Shown here piece after piece: positions 14,044-18,346 of a DNA stretch of 18,346 nucleotides. The DNA comes from Veillonella sp. (GTDB lineage Bacteria > Bacillota > Negativicutes > Veillonellales > Veillonellaceae). The notes below the pieces were generated by a model that ran no database searches, had not been told where the DNA came from, and was given only the letters and a program-made list of their open reading frames with translations. Positions within the stretch are counted from its first letter, which is position 1. Each line of letters begins with the position of its first letter. The stretch lies in assembly GCF_019414865.1 (NCBI RefSeq), contig NZ_DXLG01000025.1, positions 1 to 18,346 of the forward strand. Direction: 5' to 3'. The translations under genes were made by a program, and so were the position numbers.

Positions 14044-17000
14044 GTGCTAGACGTAAATGAATTCGATTCCATGCGAATCGGTTTAGCCTCTCCAGAGCAG
14101 ATCTTAGCTTGGTCTCATGGGGAAGTTAAGAAACCTGAAACTATTAACTACCGTACGTTGAAGCCAGAACGTGATGGTCTATTCTGCGAACGCATTTTTG
14201 GACCAACAAAGGACTGGGAATGTCACTGCGGCAAATATAAACGCATTCGCCATAAAGGCGTAGTCTGCGATAAATGTGGTGTAGAGGTTACACGTGCAAA
14301 AGTACGTCGTGAACGTATGGGCCATATCCAATTGGCTACTCCTGTATCTCACATTTGGTACTTTAAAGGTATCCCATCCCGCATGGGCCTAATCCTTGAT
14401 GTATCTCCACGTTCCTTGGAACGCGTATTATACTTTGCTTCCTACATCGTAGTAGATCCAGCTGGTACTCCATTGGCAAAACGCCAATTGTTGTCCGAGC
14501 AAGAGTACCGCGAATATGAAGCTCAATTTAACGAAGACGGTTATACTATCGGTGGTAAATCCGTCGTAATCGAAACAGTAGCTCAACGTAACGAACGTTT
14601 GGCTATTGTTCGCGAAGCACAACGCAAAGAGCGCTATAATGCGGCTCTTCGCGATGATGCAACAATCCCAGAAGCAGATAAAGAATACGAAGAATTAACT
14701 CGTGAAGAGCGTTATGAATTGGGCGCTGCTGAAGAAGTTCTCTTCGTATGTATCGACATGGGTGCTGAGGCTGTAAAAGCTCTCTTAGCAGAACTTGATT
14801 TAGAAGCATTGAATGCTGAATTGCGCGAAGAATTGAACACTGCTAGTGGTCAACGTAAAATCCGTGCAGTTCGTCGTTTAGAAGTAGTAGAAGCATTCCG
14901 TCAATCTGGCAACCGTCCAGAATGGATGATTATGGATGTTGTTCCTGTTATCCCACCTGAATTGCGCCCTATGGTTCAATTAGATGGTGGTCGTTTCGCT
15001 ACATCTGACCTCAATGATTTGTACCGTCGTGTTATCAACCGTAACAACCGTTTGAAACGTTTGTTAGACTTAGGTGCTCCTGACATCATCGTGCGCAACG
15101 AAAAACGTATGCTTCAAGAAGCTGTTGACGCATTGATCGATAATGGTCGCCGTGGCCGTCCTGTAACAGGTCCTGGTAACCGTCCATTGAAATCCTTGTC
15201 CGATATGCTTAAAGGTAAACAAGGTCGTTTCCGTCAAAACTTGCTTGGTAAACGTGTTGACTACTCTGGTCGTTCCGTTATCGTAGTAGGTCCTGAACTT
15301 AAAATGCACCAATGTGGTTTGCCTAAAGAAATGGCATTGGAATTGTTCAAACCTTTCGTTATGAAACGTTTGGTAGAACGCGGTCAAGCATCCAACATCA
15401 AGGCAGCTAAACGCCAAGTAGAAAGAATTGGCCCTGGTGTATGGGAATCCTTAGAAGAGGTAATCAAAGAACATCCAGTTCTCTTGAACCGTGCCCCTAC
15501 ATTGCATAGACTTGGTATTCAAGCCTTCGAACCAATCCTTTGGGAAGGCCGTGCTATTAAATTGCATCCATTAGTATGTACTGCCTTCAACGCCGACTTT
15601 GACGGTGACCAAATGGCGTGTCACTTACCATTGTCCGTAGAAGCACAAGCAGAAGCTCGTACATTGATGCTTTCTAGCCATAATATCTTGTCTACTAAAG
15701 ACGGTAAACCAGTAGCAGTACCTTCTCAAGATATGATCTTGGGTACATACTACTTAACAGTTGTACGCGAAGATACTCGTGATAAAGCAAAAACATTTGC
15801 TACTTATGACGAAGTAATGCTTGCATACGAGTCTCATATCATTGGCTTGCAAGATATTCTTTATATCCGTTTACCTGACCATGGCCGTGTAGAAACTACA
15901 GCTGGTCGCTTAATCTTCAACAATGCATTATTCCCAGAATTATGGCAATACGAAAAACGTGAAGATGGCACTTACTCTTTAGGTAAGGTTATGGATAAGA
16001 AAACAGTTGGTAAATTGGTTGACCAATGCTTCCAATTGTTTGGCAATGAAAAAACTGCAGAACTCTTGGACCGTATCAAATCCTTGGGTTACTCCTTCGC
16101 TCGTCGCGCAGGTATGACTGTAGCTATTGCAGATATTAAAGTACCAGAAGTAAAAACTGGTTTATTAGACACAGCAGAACAAGAAGTAGAAAAAGTATCT
16201 CGCTTGTATCGCCGTGGTCTTATTACAGAAGAAGAACGTTACCGTAAAACCATCCAATTGTGGACTCAAGCAACAGAAGATGTTACTGACGCCATGATGG
16301 ATAATATGGCGCGCGACAAAGATGGCTTCAACCCTGTTTACATGATGGCTATCTCTGGTGCCCGTGGTAACAAACAACAGATTCGTCAGCTTGCTGGTAT
16401 GCGTGGTTTGATGGCCGATCCATCTGGTCGTATCATCGACTTACCAATCAAAGCAAACTTTAAAGAAGGCTTGACTGTATTGGATTACTTTACATCCTCT
16501 CATGGTGCTCGTAAAGGTTTGGCCGATACAGCGCTTCGTACAGCTGACTCCGGTTACTTGACTCGTCGTCTTGTTGACGTATCTCAAGACGTTATCGTTC
16601 GTGAGGACGATTGTGACGTTGTAGGTATCGATCTCGTTCGTGAACGCGCTCGTTTGGCTACATCTCCACGTCAAGCATTGGAATTGTTGAAAGACAAGCT
16701 TATTGGTCGTGTTCTAGATAAAGATGTAGTGAATGTAGAAACAGGGGAACTTGTTGTACCTGCTGAAACTATCTTGGACGAACAATGCTTAGCTGATATT
16801 GCAGAATCCGGTGTTACATCCGTCGCATTGCGCGGTGCTCACTTGGGCTCTGATAGCGATATCAACCATACTAATTTGGTTCAAAAAATTATTCTTGGTG
16901 AAAGCGACGACAGCATCCGTGCAACATTAAAAGAAACTATGGTTCAAAATATGTTGAACAAGGATACTGTACAAGCAATTGTTGACAGTGAAGGTATTGA

Positions 17001-18246
17001 AATCTTCCCTGCTAATACACGCCTCACTGAAGAAGGCATCGAAGCTATTCTTAACTCCGATGTAAAAGAAGTACAAGTACGCAACAACGAAATCCACGGT
17101 ATCGAAGTGGAAGCAATCGTTGAGGGTACTGGCGTTATTGAACCATTAAAAGATCGTATCGTAGGCCGTATTGCAGCTGAAGAATTAGTTAATAAAGAAA
17201 CTGGCGAAGTTATCGTTCCTCTTAACGGTGAAATCACAGAACCATTGGCTGATGAAGTTGTAAAACACTACGAAACAGTTAAAATCCGTTCCGTATTGAC
17301 TTGCCGTAGCCCTTATGGTGTATGTCGCAAGTGTTATGGTCGCGACCTTGGTACAGGTGGTCAAGTTCAAGTTGGTGAAGCTGTAGGTATTATTGCAGCG
17401 CAATCCATCGGTGAACCTGGTACTCAGTTGACAATGCGTACATTCCATACAGGTGGTGTCGCAGGTGACGATATTACACAAGGTTTGCCACGTGTCGAAG
17501 AATTGTTCGAAGCACGTAAACCAAAACGTAATGCGATCATCGCAGAAAATGAAGGTACAGTTCGCGTTGTACCTAACGAAGGTAAAAAAGGTACTAATAC
17601 TATCTTCATCACTGGTGAGGACGGTATTGAACTCGATTACCTCATCCCTTATGGTTCTCGCATTATCGTTAAAGACGGTGATGTTGTATCCTTAGGTGCA
17701 CGTTTAACAGAAGGTTCTATCAACCCTCATGACATTATGCGCGTAATGGGTACAGAAGCAACTCAACGTTACCTCGTATACGAAGTACAAAAAGTATATA
17801 AATCTCAAGGTGTAGAAATTAACGATAAACATATCGAAGTTATCGTACGTCAAATGCTTCACAAAGTAAAAGTTGAAACAGCTGGCGATGCAGATATGCT
17901 TCCAGGAGATATGGTCGACGTTAATACCTTTGACGAAGAAAACCGTCGTCTTACTCTTAATGGCCGTGAAAATGCTACTGGCAAACGTACATTATTGGGT
18001 ATTACTAAAGCCGCTTTGGCAACGGATTCCTTCTTGTCTGCTGCGTCCTTCCAAGAAACAACACGTGTTCTTACAGATGCCGCTATCAAAGGTAAAATCG
18101 ATCCATTATTGGGCTTAAAAGAAAATGTAATCATCGGTAAATTGATCCCTGCTGGTACTGGCATGAGCCGTTACCGTAAGATTGAGGTTGTTAAAAACAC
18201 ACCTGAAATCATCGATATTACAGAAGAAGCTGCTATAGAAGAATAA
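14044..18246 (+). CDS. rpoC: RNA polymerase subunit beta'
   Basis: The 1400-aa beta' subunit holding the catalytic magnesium. It starts at GTG 14044 (MLDVNEFDSMRIGLASPEQI), 8 bases after GGAAGGGAG (14027-14035). The first zinc site is C60, C62, C75, C78; the active-site NADFDGD is at 516-522 (D518, D520, D522). The second zinc site is C857, C1087, C1094, C1097. Two insertions make it longer than the Bacillus protein (about 1200 aa): some 65 charged residues around 161-238, and about 155 residues between C857 and C1087, where a short motif occurs three times. The bridge-helix and trigger-loop regions, including GEAVGIIAAQSIGEPGTQLT after the second zinc site, are conserved. It is co-transcribed with rpoB and followed by a terminator. 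Confidence 0.98.
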   Translation: MLDVNEFDSMRIGLASPEQILAWSHGEVKKPETINYRTLKPERDGLFCERIFGPTKDWECHCGKYKRIRHKGVVCDKCGVEVTRAKVRRERMGHIQLATPVSHIWYFKGIPSRMGLILDVSPRSLERVLYFASYIVVDPAGTPLAKRQLLSEQEYREYEAQFNEDGYTIGGKSVVIETVAQRNERLAIVREAQRKERYNAALRDDATIPEADKEYEELTREERYELGAAEEVLFVCIDMGAEAVKALLAELDLEALNAELREELNTASGQRKIRAVRRLEVVEAFRQSGNRPEWMIMDVVPVIPPELRPMVQLDGGRFATSDLNDLYRRVINRNNRLKRLLDLGAPDIIVRNEKRMLQEAVDALIDNGRRGRPVTGPGNRPLKSLSDMLKGKQGRFRQNLLGKRVDYSGRSVIVVGPELKMHQCGLPKEMALELFKPFVMKRLVERGQASNIKAAKRQVERIGPGVWESLEEVIKEHPVLLNRAPTLHRLGIQAFEPILWEGRAIKLHPLVCTAFNADFDGDQMACHLPLSVEAQAEARTLMLSSHNILSTKDGKPVAVPSQDMILGTYYLTVVREDTRDKAKTFATYDEVMLAYESHIIGLQDILYIRLPDHGRVETTAGRLIFNNALFPELWQYEKREDGTYSLGKVMDKKTVGKLVDQCFQLFGNEKTAELLDRIKSLGYSFARRAGMTVAIADIKVPEVKTGLLDTAEQEVEKVSRLYRRGLITEEERYRKTIQLWTQATEDVTDAMMDNMARDKDGFNPVYMMAISGARGNKQQIRQLAGMRGLMADPSGRIIDLPIKANFKEGLTVLDYFTSSHGARKGLADTALRTADSGYLTRRLVDVSQDVIVREDDCDVVGIDLVRERARLATSPRQALELLKDKLIGRVLDKDVVNVETGELVVPAETILDEQCLADIAESGVTSVALRGAHLGSDSDINHTNLVQKIILGESDDSIRATLKETMVQNMLNKDTVQAIVDSEGIEIFPANTRLTEEGIEAILNSDVKEVQVRNNEIHGIEVEAIVEGTGVIEPLKDRIVGRIAAEELVNKETGEVIVPLNGEITEPLADEVVKHYETVKIRSVLTCRSPYGVCRKCYGRDLGTGGQVQVGEAVGIIAAQSIGEPGTQLTMRTFHTGGVAGDDITQGLPRVEELFEARKPKRNAIIAENEGTVRVVPNEGKKGTNTIFITGEDGIELDYLIPYGSRIIVKDGDVVSLGARLTEGSINPHDIMRVMGTEATQRYLVYEVQKVYKSQGVEINDKHIEVIVRQMLHKVKVETAGDADMLPGDMVDVNTFDEENRRLTLNGRENATGKRTLLGITKAALATDSFLSAASFQETTRVLTDAAIKGKIDPLLGLKENVIIGKLIPAGTGMSRYRKIEVVKNTPEIIDITEEAAIEE

Positions 18247-18262
18247 TCTATAGGGATACTAT

Positions 18263-18295
18263 AAAAGAGCGTGCCTTAGGGCACGCTCTTTTTTT
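18263..18295 (+). terminator. Intrinsic terminator after rpoC
   Basis: AAAAGAGCGTGCC (18263-18275) pairs perfectly over 13 bp with 18280-18292, loop TTAG, with a T run after it. The left arm begins with A, so it may also work from the other side. The remaining bases to the window end show no gene I can support. Confidence 0.93.
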
Positions 18296-18346
18296 AATCC
18301 CAAACTTGCTGTTACAGATAGACGTGTCATAGGGAATAAATAAAAT

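Overview
The window is about 18.3 kb of low-GC bacterial chromosome carrying a rearranged tuf / secE-nusG / rplKAJL / rpoBC neighbourhood. The protein sequences are Firmicutes-like, but RpoB and RpoC are long, with large lineage-type insertions and an acidic RpoB tail. A membrane glycosyltransferase of the ArnT/GT39 type and an aspartate ammonia-lyase also sit here. Together these suggest a Negativicute, most likely Veillonella. That assignment is inferred from sequence character and was not checked by a search.

Layout from left to right. (1) The last codons of tuf (EF-Tu) and its strong terminator. (2) norB, a single-subunit quinol-dependent nitric oxide reductase, with its own promoter, a terminator-like hairpin in the leader, and a terminator. 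(3) A strong promoter followed by rpmG (L33, 49 aa), secE and nusG. (4) rplK and rplA, each preceded by a two-hairpin leader that looks like a ribosomal protein L1 target. (5) An L10-type leader with an attenuator, then rplJ and rplL, closed by a terminator that works in both directions. (6) A convergent (minus-strand) glycosyltransferase gene. (7) aspA, with palindromic repeats at its promoter. (8) A long structured leader, then rpoB and rpoC, with a terminator after rpoC. The last 50 bases or so hold nothing I can identify.

The genes form the core machinery for translation (L33, L11, L1, L10, L12, EF-Tu), secretion (SecE) and transcription (NusG, beta, beta'). NorB would remove nitric oxide using membrane quinol. 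AspA would supply fumarate and ammonium from aspartate, which suits an anaerobe using the fumarate/succinate pathway. The usual rplJL-rpoBC operon is split here by two unrelated genes and two terminators, so rpoBC must be driven by its own promoter. The best candidate has its -35 box inside the aspA terminator stem.

I found no mobile element, CRISPR array, tRNA or rRNA, and no obviously new defence or biosynthetic system. The most unusual features are a threefold repeat inside RpoC between its second-zinc cysteines, a leader upstream of norB with mutually exclusive pairings, the terminator/promoter overlap before rpoB, the duplicated L1-like leaders, and the split beta operon.
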